Source of the DNA: Progne subis subis | Lineage: Eukaryota; Chordata; Aves; Passeriformes; Hirundinidae | Direction: 5' to 3' | Assembly (NCBI GenBank): GCA_022316685.1 | Contig: JAKJHU010000134.1 | Location: 124,001-188,000 of the forward strand | DNA length: 64,000 nt | Shown: one piece after another, positions 33,750-46,698 of the stretch | Layout: the number at the start of each line of letters is the position of its first letter | How positions within the stretch are numbered: the stretch's first letter is position 1 | Translations under genes and position numbers: made by a program | The notes under the pieces: model-generated | What the model was told of the DNA's origin: nothing | What the model saw: the letters and a program-made list of their open reading frames with translations, nothing else | Databases searched by the model: none

Positions 33750-36526
33750 GAAGAGTAAATGATTTCCATTAGGGTAAGATTTAGAGCACAAGTGCAATAT
33801 GAATGATCCAAGGTGAATTTCTGTACTACCTCTCAGTGCTGTGCTGTTGCACAGTTATGAACCACAGCTACAGCCATATTGTTTACTGACAGAAATAAAT
33901 ACACCCCCTGCTTTGTATCTGATCTAAAAAAAGATGCTGGTAAGGTTTCTTGAATCCTGTCTCACCCGGAAAGGCCATGGCCAGCCTGGGTGTGACTCAG
34001 AGTGCCAAGATCTAGATCAGATTTTCACCAGTGCAATTGAGAACTAAAATCTGGTGTAACATTTCCCTATGCAAAATTACCTCCTATGAGAAAGATACCT
34101 CCTTCCAACCAAAATATACTCATGTTTCAAGCCATCAGTATTTTTCTTCTTGCTAGTCCATTCCCCTGGGACAATCCGCCCCATCTGTCAAGATGAAAGT
34201 CTGTTCTTGTGATTCATTCACCTCACTGCTGTAGCCTTTCTGGTCTGTGTGACTTGGCATTGACTATATTTTGCTAAAACACTGCTCAGGCATTACCCAG
34301 CTCTCTGTAGTTTCAGTCATGCTATTTAGAAAATTTACCAAATCTTTGTGTCAAGCCTGAATGTTTTTAATGATGCTGCAACTGAACCCACCCAGATTGC
34401 AACAGAACATTACAATTTTCCACCATCAAATTACACATAAATGGTGAAAAGATGGCCTGCAACTGAGATCTTGATCCTTAAAAATCTCCTTGCTCAGAAA
34501 GGAAATCAGGGACAATTTCCCATTGTACCTGTAATGCAACAGTCCATCTTGGTTCTACAAAGCAATTAAGTACCTCATTAACTTTAAGCACCTGCTTAAT
34601 TCCCATGGCTTTGAAACCACTGGGAGTTAACTGCTTGCTCCTGAATTTGTGCAGGAAAAACATGCTTGTTAAAACCTGGGGGGAAAAAGATGAGGATTAT
34701 GTCTGCTAAACTTCTGTCAGCCTGGTTGAAAAAACTTTATGGCACTTGAAATTCATCTTTGTCACACAAAGAACCAGACTGGACCCCAAATGTATGATGA
34801 TATTTAGGCTGCATTGTCACACAACACATCGGACAATACGTGGTCACAACAGTCTGTTCACCATTTGTAATTTTACCAAACCAGTCTCATCTGATGACTA
34901 CTGGGAAAGCAAGAAAGAAAGGTCAAGAGAAAAAAAACAAAAAACAAACAAACAAACAAAAAAACCCAATAGGCATCTTCTTCATGGAGTCTTTTAGAAG
35001 ACTGACCATAATATTTTTAATGAATGTGACCTTCTTTCTTTTTAGCTTGAGTTTTACTCTGAGGACTCCAAGATTTGCATGAAAAAATATGAGGTTTTTT
35101 GTCAAGAATGTCAAGGTGGTGGCACCCAGGTGTTTTACAGCATTTTAAACACACTCACATAGGATATGTCTGCCTCAAAGTACCTGTGCTCTTGTTGAAG
35201 AAACAGCTGATGAATTACAGATTGAGGCTAAAAAGGTACAGAAGAGACTCTTTAAAAAGTGCACCAGGTAAATTATGTGCTGTATTTTGCAGAAAGTTAA
35301 ACATCCAGTGCCAGCTCCCAAGGAAATATTTCCAGAGAAATAGCTAAGGAACAGCTCACTAAGTTGCCCACAACCACCTTTACGTTAACAAATATATCAA
35401 AGGCTTTCTTTCTACATTGTGAGCTTCATGGTGATCCACCTGTATATACATATATCTCAATAAATAAAAGATGTCCTCTGGACTGCTGAACAATTCAGAG
35501 AACACATCTGAAAGTTTTCTCCCCTCTATTCTGAAATAAACATTTTTATTGTCTTGGTTGTCTAAACACATCTCTTTTTTTGCTTAACAAATTGATCAGA
35601 GTGCTTTTCTCATAAAAGCTATTTATGTTCCCAGGTGATTAGAGGGTTTCTTAGGAACCTTTCTTCTGAACAGTGAAACCTCAATTCTCAGGCACTGTCC
35701 CATTCAGCTGCTAATATCAGTGATGCAGCACGTGGCAGACAACTTGTTTGCTCCACAATAGTCATTTATGCCACAGTGTCTCACCCACAGCACTAGGTCC
35801 TTTTTCTGCTAGCCAGGAATTCAACTTCGGGGGAAAAAAAATGGAAATTTGGCTTATTGTTAATTTTTGGTAGCATTATAATTTACAGTAATCAATTGTG
35901 GATCAATAAGTCTTCCACCAAAAGTGAGATATTTTCATGTCACATATCATTTGCAAAAGTTGGGGGTTTTAAACTGCTTTTTGTTTAGCTTTCCAAATGT
36001 AACTTTTCCAGTAACCTTTCCAAGCAGTACACTCTCTTAAAATGTATTGTGAACACCACTTCTCAAATATGTCTGCATTGCCTTAACAACAAAAGACAGT
36101 GAAAAGCTGCTGAGGAGAATCCAAAGGGCCATTGGATTAAAATTCATGAAGGGCAGTTTCTCCCTTCAGTGTCAGAAGTAATTGCATACACACTGAACAT
36201 TAGAGCAGTTCCAGAAGTTGCAAACACATTATAAGCAGCTATTCAAATGTGTTGTAATCCTCCTCACCTGCTAATGTCTTTCTGCATCTTATCCACTGAT
36301 TTCTAGCCTTAAAACTGAAGTGGTCACATGATTTAGGTAACAGTCTAAATCAGGAAAAATTAATTCTTTCCAATGTTCTTTAAAAAAAATAAAAAACAGT
36401 GCTCCTACTGATGACATTTGGGTATGGAACAAATGGGAAAAGGTCCTGCAGTGACTCCTAAGCCACAAGCTGAATATGAAAACGTATTAAACACACACAT
36501 AATTCACATTTTTCTAGCTATCATCA

Positions 36527-36561
<35 letters not shown>

Positions 36562-38049
36562 GTCTATTTAAAGCAAACAACCTTTACTGAGCACACCAGC
36601 TTCTGTTTAGAATCTTGGCACAAAAGCTTCTTATATTTACACCACAGTGTTTTAAAATTCACAGTGAAGCTTCAGTATAGAGCACACTCCACCTTTTCCT
36701 TATTTAAAAAATGTTTTGAAAACAAATCCATCACATTTAGCATTTTTCATGGTACTCAGCTGACAGGCTTAAATGTTACTGAGTGACAGAACTGGTACAA
36801 ACCCGACTGTAGCCCTGCCTATTGCAGCCCTTTGAAAGTCAAGGGGACCCTTTCTAGTCTAGGAGGAAGTGAGAGACTTTTCCCCTAAAAGAGAGAAGCC
36901 AATCTCTTTTGCTGGGCTTTTAAAACAAGGATAACAGCACAGGCCAAACACCATGGATCTACATTTAATATAAGGATTCTGTAATGATACAACTGATCCA
37001 TACAATCTGTGTGTATGTACACATGCACTTGATTAAAGTACAACACAGAAACCCTACTCACACAGAAATACAAATGCAGATTTTGCAACTGCCGGGTAGA
37101 AGCCATCCTGCTTGCTCCAAAAAGGAAAGGTGGCAACTGACTCTGGTTTCACACTGGTATTTCACAGTGGAAGAGAAGGAACCTCTAGCCTACCTACTTG
37201 AATTCGGTACTTTTCTAAACTTTAATTAAATTAAATAATCTTTGAGGATTTTATTACAAGGAGAACAAAAGAGAGAGAGAAAGATAAAGGAGGAAGTGGA
37301 ATTCAACACAATTTTAGTGCATGTACTATTGTGTCCTTTGCCCTTATAATATCCAACCGTAAAATGCTTTCTAAAAGCAAAAATTAATTATTTTATTCAA
37401 AGTTTATTAATTAATCATATCTTTTTTTACAGACTGATTATTTAATTTTAGTCATCAGTGGGAATGTTGAGCTCCTTAACATCAGACTGAAGCCATGCAA
37501 GAAAAGAGCATTAATTTGTTTCATTCCAAAACGCAGGTGGAAAAGGCAATTAAATGATCTAACATAGGCAGGTGTAGGCCCTGATCTCATATGAAATATC
37601 ATTATTGTCTTTCTTTTGCATTACTTAGTTAAAATCTGGCTGTTCTCACAGTTACTTTGTGGCCTACAGGAAATAAGGTTAGTAAATAAATAGAGGAAAT
37701 GGAGGTTTCACTGCAGTTGCCAATGCTCAGGTGCCAACAACACCAGGATGCTGTCAGAGCTGCCACGTTGACAGGTTTATCCCATAACAGAGGTCTGATG
37801 GGAATGGAAATGGGATGTAACCCTTAACCCTGCCGGGACTGCTCCCCAACACTACGGCACAATTCTAATTCACAGTAACGTCTCGTAGTGTTCTGTGGAG
37901 AAGCCAGATGACCTTAGCTGCTCTTTCTTATTATTTTCTGTCCATTTATTACATGTGAATTCTGCAAAGTTTTCAATGACAAACCTCCCTTTGTTTCCTG
38001 GGAAGGTTGGGCTGAGAATTAAAGGTTGGATGTCTGAGAGGAGAGAGAA
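33750..38049. other. 4.3-kb AT-rich non-coding stretch
   Basis: No supported gene. Simple sequences: an A-rich CAAA run at 34930-34966 and a T31 run at 36530-36560. Around 37380-37460 the sequence is very AT-rich with several TTAAT cores. Open frames up to 122 codons (36418-36786, plus) run through the T tract and are not credible. Confidence 0.55.
36530..36560. repeat. Poly(T), 31 bases
   Basis: Uninterrupted T run. On the minus strand it would be an A tail, but no retrocopy sequence is recognised on the side where it would lie (36561 onward, minus sense). Confidence 0.95.
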
Positions 38050-38640
38050 CACAGAATCACAGAAGATGCTGAGTTGGATGGGACCCAACAGGATCATCCA
38101 GCCCCTGTCCCTGCCCAGACCCCCCAACAATCCCCCCTGGGCATCCCTGGTGTCCAAAGGCTCCTGGAGCTCTGGCAGGCTCGGGGCCATGCCCATTCCC
38201 TGGGGAGATTGGGCAGCGCCCAGCACCCTCTGAGGAAGCAGAACCTTTGCCTGATCTCCAACATAACCCTGCCCAGACACAACTTCAGACCATTCCCTCA
38301 GGTCCTGTCCCTGATCCCAGAGGAAAGATGAGTGCCTGCCCCTTCTCTTATCCTCATGAGGAAGCAGTAGCTACCATGTCTCAGCCCCCTCCAGCTGAAC
38401 ACACCAAGGGCCCTCAGCTGCTCCCTTGAGGCCTCCTCTTGAGGCCCTTTGCCATTCCCACAGCATCCTTTGGATACTCTGCAACAGCTAATATCCTTTT
38501 TATATCATGGTGACCAAAATACTCAAGATGAGACCGCCCCAGCCCAGAGCAGAGCAGGACAACCTGGCTGGCCATGCTGGGCCTGATGTCCCTATGACGG
38601 GGATGTCCCTGCTGGCTCCAGGGCACTGCTGACTCCTGTG
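38050..38640 (-). mobile_element. CR1 LINE fragment, minus strand
   Basis: Starts ACAGAATCACAG, then 'gctgagttggatgggaccca', 'ggatcatccagcccctgtcc', 'ctgcccagaccccccaacaa', the inverted 3' end of a CR1 subfamily distinct from the one at 1.1 and 25.3 kb. Similarity continues through 'attccctcaggtcctgtcc' and 'ctcagctgctcccttgagg' to 'gccagggcactgctg'-like sequence near 38620. The minus-sense 3' 200 bp match the plus-strand copy at 46478-46698 closely, so they belong to one subfamily. Confidence 0.9.
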
Positions 38641-41600
38641 CTGGCCTGCACATGTACATGGGTATAATATGTGAAATAAAAGAGAGCTTTGACAGGATGC
38701 AGCACAGATTAATGTCTGAGTGTGCAGAAAACTGCCAAAAAAATTTCAATGTACAACAGAAAAAATGATATGCCCCAGGGTATAGGGACAGGAGAAGGGC
38801 TTCCTCTGATGTCCATCCCTTTAAAACATGTTAGCAAAAACAAAGCAAGACATGCAATGACATAGACCCAGGACTAATGGATACAATATTTTAAAATAAT
38901 CATGCCAAAACATGAGTAAATGTGTCTGAAGCAGTTGAAGAAAGCTCTTGAGTCACACACAAACCCGGTGTTATTTTACTCATCAGCGCATCTACATTGA
39001 CAAAACTAGCCAATTAGTTATTATGAGAAAGTGCTTAGCGCCTTCTCAGGTCACTTAAAAGTGAATGTAGTAACTCTGATGTACTATAATTAAGGAAGAT
39101 AAAATCACCAAAGGTTGAGATGTTGAGGGCAAAACACTGTGTCTTTTTAAAAGTTACAGTTTTACCACTCAGAAAATTCAGTTGCTTTAATTTTAATTAC
39201 TGTTACCTCGCAGAGTGTTCTTGCATTATACTCTCTGCATAAATGTCTCAGCAGCCAGAAGCAGAAATATTTTACGCATTTCAAACTTCAATAAAGAATA
39301 CGAAGATCAAAGAATAGGAAAAGCTGGTCCCTGGACAGCAAAGGAGCAAGCCAAGTCCTGCAGTGTCATTCCCATCCTCTGTCCATGGACGGCAGCCACA
39401 CAGACAGATGTTGATGGTGACTGACTACTTTTATTCTAAAGAGTGACATCCCCCTGCTGCCAAGCAAGAGATGTGTGACTGCATCTGTTCACTCCACCTA
39501 GGGAGCATGCAGGCATAGGAGAGAAGAAAGGGCTGCCATAAAATGAAATGTTAATTAGTGCTTAGAGTCCCATCTGAACCATCAGCAAGTCTGTATTTCA
39601 CAAGGATCAGCCTATCACAGGTCCCTCTGAAGAGGATGAAGGTGTGCACTTGGTGTTAATGAGGGAAAAATCACATTAGAGATTAGGAATTAAGTCTGAC
39701 TGATATCTCTGGATCTTTAAACAGGTGATGACAACAAACATCCACTATCCATGTCCACACGTATTTATTCTCACATCTGCACACACACAGACACAGATAT
39801 ACATGCTCATTATTGCATCTGTCAGTGTACAAACATCTCCTGCCTCCAGATCCCTCCTTTTTAATAAACCACCTGGAAAACAGAATCCGTATATTAATCC
39901 TTCTGCATTAGTTAAGTGCAAAGATCAAAGAAATATGAACTTAAACTGTGATCCTGGAATGAATATTTTCCCATGGTACAGTTCATGGGAAGTATCAAGC
40001 TGATTTCCAGGAGAATCATTAAATAAAATGCTTGTAGAATTCACTCAGAGGTCTGAGATATACAAAACTAATTTATGAATATATTCCTCAATTTGCAGCT
40101 TAGGAGTTGACTTTACATTGTACCTTTGCCTTGATTTAGTTTTTAGGGTCTTCAGAGCACCCAGAACAACTGCCAGTTGGAGTACTTTAGTAAAGGAAAA
40201 TAACAACTTGCATATTCGCACATTTATATGGTCAAATGTGTTTTTCCATGAATACATTTTCAAATGCTACTATGCTATTATGGATATACATATTTAATGT
40301 ACAAATATAAATAAATTTTCTGGCTCCTCTGACTAGTTTGGATATCAATCGTGACTTTTTCTGAGGTAACCAATACTGTCTTAAGTTCTCTTCTCATTAC
40401 TGGCCCCTCTGGGCCCTGCTTAAAGTGAAAAGGATATAGTCAAAATCTCAGAGGTCTTTAAAAAATAATTTTAAATATTTGGAATTTTCATATTTTGGCT
40501 ACAGGTGTTCTGCTCTTTCCCCAGTTTTTGGAATTTATCTACGTAACCCTTTTACTCTTCAAATAATGCAGCTGCACCAGATACAAGATTGAATTATTCT
40601 TGACCACCTATTTTGAGGCACTACAAAGATATTCTGTAAAATTATGCCTTTGCCTTGCTGTACAGACACTACAAGTAAAACACCTAATTTTGAGTTCTCA
40701 TAGTGTATACCTAGACATCATAAAGTGAAATTGGTCATTTGTGTGTTTCATGGGTAGACAAAAAGCACAAATCTCTGTTTCAACGGCAATTTCCTGGCTA
40801 AAGTAAGGCACAGCTACTGGCAAAAGGTAACGAGTTTGACCACCCACTGAATTCACAACAGGGACGCTGATGAACATGGCTCCAAGACACAATAAATTAG
40901 TAATAACCTCCATTATTATACCTCCAAAGTAAAAGTTTGCCAGAAGGGGATATGCAGCAAACGTAACACTCTAAGCTTGTTCTGATAAATCAATGTTTTA
41001 ATGGCAGCTTCTGTACATTTTGTCTTCATTGCATGAACTGCCAGTTACCTACAAACTCTTTGCTTCAGTATTTCATGGCTTTTATGCAAATATTTGATGT
41101 TAATAGCATCGTATGTTTATTGGTTTCTTTGTATAGTTTTGCTGAGTTGCATTGTGGAGTCATTAAAAATGAATAGCCAAAATAAAAATATTTCATATTG
41201 GAAACCATACTTAAAAATTAATGGTGTATTAGCAAAATACTGTTTTCTACAATTTCACAAACACAGCAAAAACTTCATCAGAGAGTGGTTATTCAGCTGG
41301 AGACAGAATTTATCTGTGCCCTTCCCACATTTGGTAACAATCCCTGTAGTTTAAGCTATGGAGGGTTGCCCACTCAGCCCAGACAGTGCAAAGGTGGCAT
41401 AAAACTCCCCTGCCCTCTGCTGTGTGCTGCCAGCTGAAAGCCCAGCCTGTCCTTCCCTTTCACTCACAGTGCTGAGAGTAGAACATAACTTTCAGCAAAT
41501 CCTTGTGCTTTGGCCAAATTACAGTTTGGGTTTGTCTGTGGGTAACAGTTACTCCACTAAAAAAAGATATTTGGGACATCCAACAGAGAAGAGAAGAGTA

Positions 41601-44600
41601 ATGACTCTCGTTTCAAGAGAACTAAAGAAAAACCCCACAAATTGCTTGAACTGGATTCACATGAGGCACAGAGCCATGGAATTCCTCATGGTTTCTCCTT
41701 CATGGATGGGCTGCAAGTCCATCAGGCTCCTGCAACCAGGGAACCAACCCAGTGTAGGCTTCCTCACTGATACAAGTTTTCCAGGGGATTCACTTTGTGC
41801 TTTAACTGGTGTATGGGGGGGGAAAAAAAAGCAAAACCATAATGTACTTCAAAGGGTGCAAACAGTTATTCAACAAACTGGAAAAAAAAGAGTGACATAA
41901 CAAAGGGCAGTGATTATCCCATTGCTGATTTTACACTTAAATTGCTTACAGGTATTTTTAAGTCAGCACACAAAAGTCTTCATAGGGGCAGAGAGAGAAA
42001 GGGAGAGGGGGGAAAAAAAAAAAAAATCCAAGGACAGATAACCATGAGAAGAAATGTGTATACAAATTTGGCAAAAGCAATTGAAGATAAGAGTCCCAGA
42101 GTCAGATTCCATACTTAGAGGAGGAAAGTTTTGCTCTCCTGAACCTTCTGCCACCACCATGCCTGTGGTTTTTATCCCTTTAAATTCTATTGATATCAGC
42201 AAAGAATTGGCAGCTGAGACTCTTCTCATGGGTAGGTTTGGATTAGGCAAATTATGCACCCCCTTATTTTCACAAGGGATCGGCTTCAATTCAACCCACT
42301 GCATGATTCTCAGAGAGTTTAATGTATGATTAGGGGAGTTCAGCTATCCCATTTGGAACAGCCCAATTTACATTCTCCAAACTTGCACAGAGTGTCAAAC
42401 CTTTGCAGTCTCAAACCTTTTGCTGAGGTGGACTCTGCATCTGCAAGTCAGAAAGCCAGTGATTGATTACTGAAATTCTCTCCAGTACACAGTGAACATC
42501 AAACAAAGGTGTGTGCCCCGTTGGTATTGATTTAGAGCTGATGATCTCATTAGGAAGCCCTAATTCTCGACATTGCTTTGGTTTACACAGACTTTAATTT
42601 ATTTTTAAAAAGCTGATTGGCCAACTATTTCAGCCTCATGACTGTCTTCTTGTCTTATGAGACAATTCCTTTACTCTTTGAGCATTTAAAAGGTCATTAA
42701 TCCAAATGCTAATGTAATCAATACTATAGTAAATAAATTATAAAAACTAAATTAATATTAGGTAACCTGATGCACTGTGCCATGAGGTTTTAAAATGTGC
42801 TTATTGTCAGCGCATTTTAAATCAGAAATTAAAACAGTGCACCTTCCAAAAAATTATCCCCAGGAAGATTTTAAAATTATTTTCTCCACAACATAAACCA
42901 TGAAACATTAAGGAGAATATATATTATTTACTTTTCAGTTGAGTTAGCTTTTATACTGATGCTATTTAAAAACAAAAACAAAAACAAAACCAAAATGAAA
43001 CAAAACAACAACAACAACAACAAAAAAAAACCACATGTAGTTAAAATTGAATTTTAAACGCAAGTAGAAAACTGTAAGTTGAATGAATTTGGCCTTAGAA
43101 ACAGAACATTTCTGTCTCCTGCTGTGGGTGATGCCATGTTAGCTGGAGCTGGTGGAGGTCAGACTTGGAACATGTCTCTATTTCATACTCCAAAACCCTG
43201 TAGATTTGATACAAATACACATTATTTTCTATTCTGAAAACATAAACCTACTCTCAGTTGTCTTATCTAAGCTGGCCCAGGTAGGCTGCATATTCATGTG
43301 GAATCCTAGTGTTTCCATGCTCATAAACAGCCAGTGGTTCTGTTGTTTGTGCATTTGTAAACAATCCTGGTCTCAAATCTGAGCAGCCAGTGTGCACCAC
43401 TGTAATAATTTACATCTCACAGAGATGGTGGCACGAAACCAGCATTTGCTGGAAGTTTTAGAAAGAGCATGCACATTTTGAAATCCATTTACTTAACAGG
43501 CTTTCAAAGAAAAAAGTTAGTTGAGAAATCAATGTACATTCGCCCTTCAGAATCTACCCTCCTTGCATCCTGTGGATTTTAAACCTAAGGTGTGAGGAAA
43601 AGTTTATTCAATTTTTTTTAAATCTTGGGTAATAAAAACCAAGCTCTTGAAGCTGTACTCTTAAAAGCTTTCTCCCTTTTATCATCATTGGAAAATCCTG
43701 TATATCTTCAGTGCTTGTCTTTGCAGTCTCTCTGCTATTTACCTTCCCTCTCAGATTTTCTGGCTGTATCCATGTCATTGTCTGGGTCGCTCCTTCCTGC
43801 ACCTTTGTCTTGAATGTTAAAACAATCGATGTGGACTGTCAGTTCAATGTGATTCCCTTTGAATGCCTCCAGTAGCTGATACTGATCATTTAAAGTCTTT
43901 CTATTGAACAGTTGTTAAAAAAAAAAAAATGCCTTTTGGCAATGATATCTATCTTATTATCACTGACATTCATTTCCCAGGCATTGGCTGGACCAGCTTT
44001 TTAAGGGTTTATGTGCTCACCTTCTAGGCCCTTCTTTAGCCTGGCTTTCTCCTCATCTGCTGTCTGCTGACAAATCTATGTGCAGAAACTGCCAGCTGAA
44101 GGGTTCCACCAAAGCATTTGGGAGGAAAAAAATCCAAAATTCAAAAAACCAAAAGTCTCACAAATCGAAACCACAAGAAAAAAAAAAAAAAATTAGTATC
44201 CACGAAATGGTGCTATTGCTCTTGTAAAAATGAACAGTGTGCAGATTTCAGCATTTGGCTCTTCATCTATTGACTTCACATCAAATATCTATGCACCAAA
44301 ATACAGCTGTGAACATATTATTTGGGAGAAACTTTCAAGGAAAGAGGACTGTGTCTGATAAGGAGGAAAAAATCCCATAGAAAATGATGTTGCAAAACTA
44401 TGTAATGATGGCAATCTCAAAAAATCACGGTCAGCAATACAACTGAAGTGAATGACCCTGTTCAGGCAAGAGAAAACCAAAATACAGATTGATGAGAAAA
44501 TCTCTTGTTAGAGAAAATTGGTATTTGCTTGCAGAATCTGCACCATATGTAGTATATCAATTTCTTTACAGTTGCTCTTTCCCTTATAATCATTAGTAAA

Positions 44601-44880
44601 ATACCATTTTAGCAGGCCAGAATCATGGAAAAATGGTCTGTGCAAGGAGTGGGAAAGCACATGCCAAGGTTGTTTTTTGGTTCATAAACTAATAGAAACA
44701 GCCTAGTGTAAGCTGTTCTAGATTTAAAACAGTTTGGCTGAAGAAAGAATATTTTAGTGGAGCAAAGCTCGACTGCAGAGGATCAGTTTATGACTGGCTG
44801 GCAGTGAAATAAAGAGTGTGGCCAGGAAGGGTGAAGGTGGGTGTTTACGGCTCAGCAATGGTTGCTTGTTCAGCCACATC
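38641..44880. other. 6.2-kb AT-rich non-coding stretch
   Basis: No supported gene. Low-complexity A-rich pieces: about 42012-42027, 42970-43031 (AAAAC then CAA repeats), 43918-43930, and 44176-44192. A 158-codon frame at 41424-41900 (plus) shows no domain. About 42590-42860 is an AT-rich segment dense in ATTA/TAAT cores (see findings). Confidence 0.55.
42970..43031. repeat. A-rich tract with (AAAAC) and (CAA) units
   Basis: Three or four AAAAC-type units, then CAACAACAACAACAACAA, then an A run. Simple sequence. Confidence 0.9.
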
Positions 44881-45607
44881 CCAGAATCATTAAAGCTGGA
44901 AAAGACCTCCAACATCATCCACTCCCCTCTTTGACTGAATCCCACCACTTCCATTAAATTATATCACAAAGTGCCACTGGTTTTTTGAACACTTCCAGGG
45001 ATGGGGACTCCAACACATCTTTGGGCAGGCGCTTCTAATGCTTCTCCACCCTTCCCATGAAGAAATTTTCCCTAATATCCAATCTAAACCTCCCCTGGCC
45101 CAGCCTGAGGCCGTTCCCTCTCCTCCTGTCCCTGTTCCTGGGAGCACAGCCCGACCCCCCCGGCTGTCCCCTCCTGTCAGGGACTTGTGCAGAGCCACAG
45201 TGTTCCCCTGAGCCTCCTTTTCTCCAGGCTGAGCCCTTTCCAGCTCCCTCAGCCCCTCCTGGGGCTCCATTGCCTTCTCCGGACACGCTCCGGCCCCTCC
45301 CTGTCCCTGTTTGTGAGGGCCCGGAGCTGGGCACGGCCCTCGGGGTCCCTCAGAGGGCCGGCACGGGGCCGGGCCCTGCCCTGGGCCTGCTGCCACCCCA
45401 GGGCTGGCACAGCCGGGTGCCATCGGCCCCTGGCACACCTGGGCTCGTGCCCAGCCCCTGGCACCAGCACCCCCAGGGCCTTTCCCAGCAGCTTTCCAGC
45501 CCCTCTGCCCCAGCCCAGTCCCGTGGGGTTGGGGTGACCCCAGGGCAGTCCCTGGCACTTGGCCCTGTTGTCCCTCAGCCCATGGATCCAGCCTGCCCAG
45601 ATCCAGA
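44881..45607 (-). mobile_element. CR1 LINE fragment (about 0.73 kb), minus strand, older 3' part
   Basis: Starts CCAGAATCATTAAAGCTGG and follows the inverted CR1 consensus: 'aaaagacctccaacatcatc', 'ttgaacacttccagggatgg', 'gaaattttccctaatatcca', 'atctaaacctcccctggc'. It continues GC-rich to 'cccatggatccagcctgccc', the inverted form of the CR1 'GGCTGGATCGATGGG' region. The minus-strand frame at about 45035-45095 reads FRLDIRENFFMGRVEKH, the CR1 ORF2 block usually FRLDIRKNFFTERVVKHW. This gives clear identity and direction. It is a different subfamily from the other copies. A 284-codon minus frame (44959-45813) crosses its border into unrelated sequence and is not a gene. Confidence 0.92.
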
Positions 45608-46477
45608 TGATTTCCCAGGCGTGTTGTTTTGAGGAGTAGGAGTAGGAACTTTCTTAATTTAGAAAAGAATGGAAGCAAAGCAATAACGGAAGAGTGCTGA
45701 GCTCTGTGCACAGTTTTGAGAAGTGGCTCGCTCTCAGGGCACGGTGCACTAACAAGGCTCCAAGAAAAGCCAGGCTCCTGCTCAGGGCGAGTGCTGCTGC
45801 CAAGGCTCAGCACACAGCTGCCAGCATGAAGTGATGGAATGGCTCCTGCTCCTGCTCAGAGGCAATATTCCCCCAGCACTAACCCTTCCTGCTGGGAATT
45901 TTCTCACCAAACTGATAAATTATGATAAACAGGGGGCTTTAGAGATAATTTTCCTTAATAGAAAACTCCAATAAAAAGCTAATCATACTTGGATATAAAA
46001 AACATTTTATTTCACTTCATTTTGCTTTCTTTTTTCCCACTGAATTTTTATGTTCCCAAGTGTCTTGTTTCAAATATCTTGGGTATTTTGCAACGCTACC
46101 CACAAGGGGTAATATAATGAGTACAGGGAGAACGTAACTAAGTGATGTGTAACAAAGTAGTGCTCATTTGTAGGTTGAATCATAAAAAAAAAAAATTAGA
46201 GGAATATTGCGCTGAGCAGAGAGGAATGGAAATAACAATGCTGAGCTGAGTGGTAATGGTGAGAATATTAAGAAATTACAAGGTGCAAGGATCTCAATTT
46301 AGAAGAGATTAATTCCAGAACACTCAAGTATTGCCAGTCCTACTCAAGCCAAGCATCGGGGTAAACAGCAAATACAAATCACCATGGAAACAAACTCAGG
46401 TCACCCCAGAGCAAACGCTGGGGCTGAGCTCCCACCTGATGCAGTGTGTGCTGCATGTGATGCCAGCACTCAGCTGG
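45608..46477. other. Non-coding stretch, no gene seen
   Basis: Mixed composition near the CR1, AT-rich from 45900. A 12- or 13-A run lies near 46185. Nothing else identified. Confidence 0.55.
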
Positions 46478-46698
46478 GCCAGGCTGCAGAGCAGGGAAAG
46501 GTTTTGCTTCCCCAGAGGGTGCTGGCACTGCCCAGGCTCCCCAGGGAATGGGCACAGCCCTGAGGCTGCCAGAGCTCCAGGAGCCTTTGGACAGCGCTGC
46601 CAGGGATGCACAGGGGGATTGTTGGGGGGTCTGGGCAGGGACAGGGGCTGGACTTGATCCTTGTGCATCCCTTCCAGCTCAGGATGCTCTGTGATTCA
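46478..46698 (+). mobile_element. CR1 LINE 3' end, plus strand
   Basis: 'ccagagggtgctggcactgc', 'ggaatgggcacagccctgag', 'agctccaggagcctttggac', 'gggacaggggctggacttga', ending GCTCTGTGATTCAAAG. It is the plus-strand partner of the copy at 38.05-38.25 kb, with the same subfamily-specific GGGGGATTGTTGGGGGGTCTG string. Only about 220 bp are retained. Confidence 0.92.

Noticed and set aside
44959..45813. 284-codon minus-strand frame, Gly/Ala/Pro-rich
   Set aside because: It covers a GC-rich CR1 copy in a frame different from CR1 ORF2 (whose FRLDIRENFF block is in another frame) and starts in unrelated flank.
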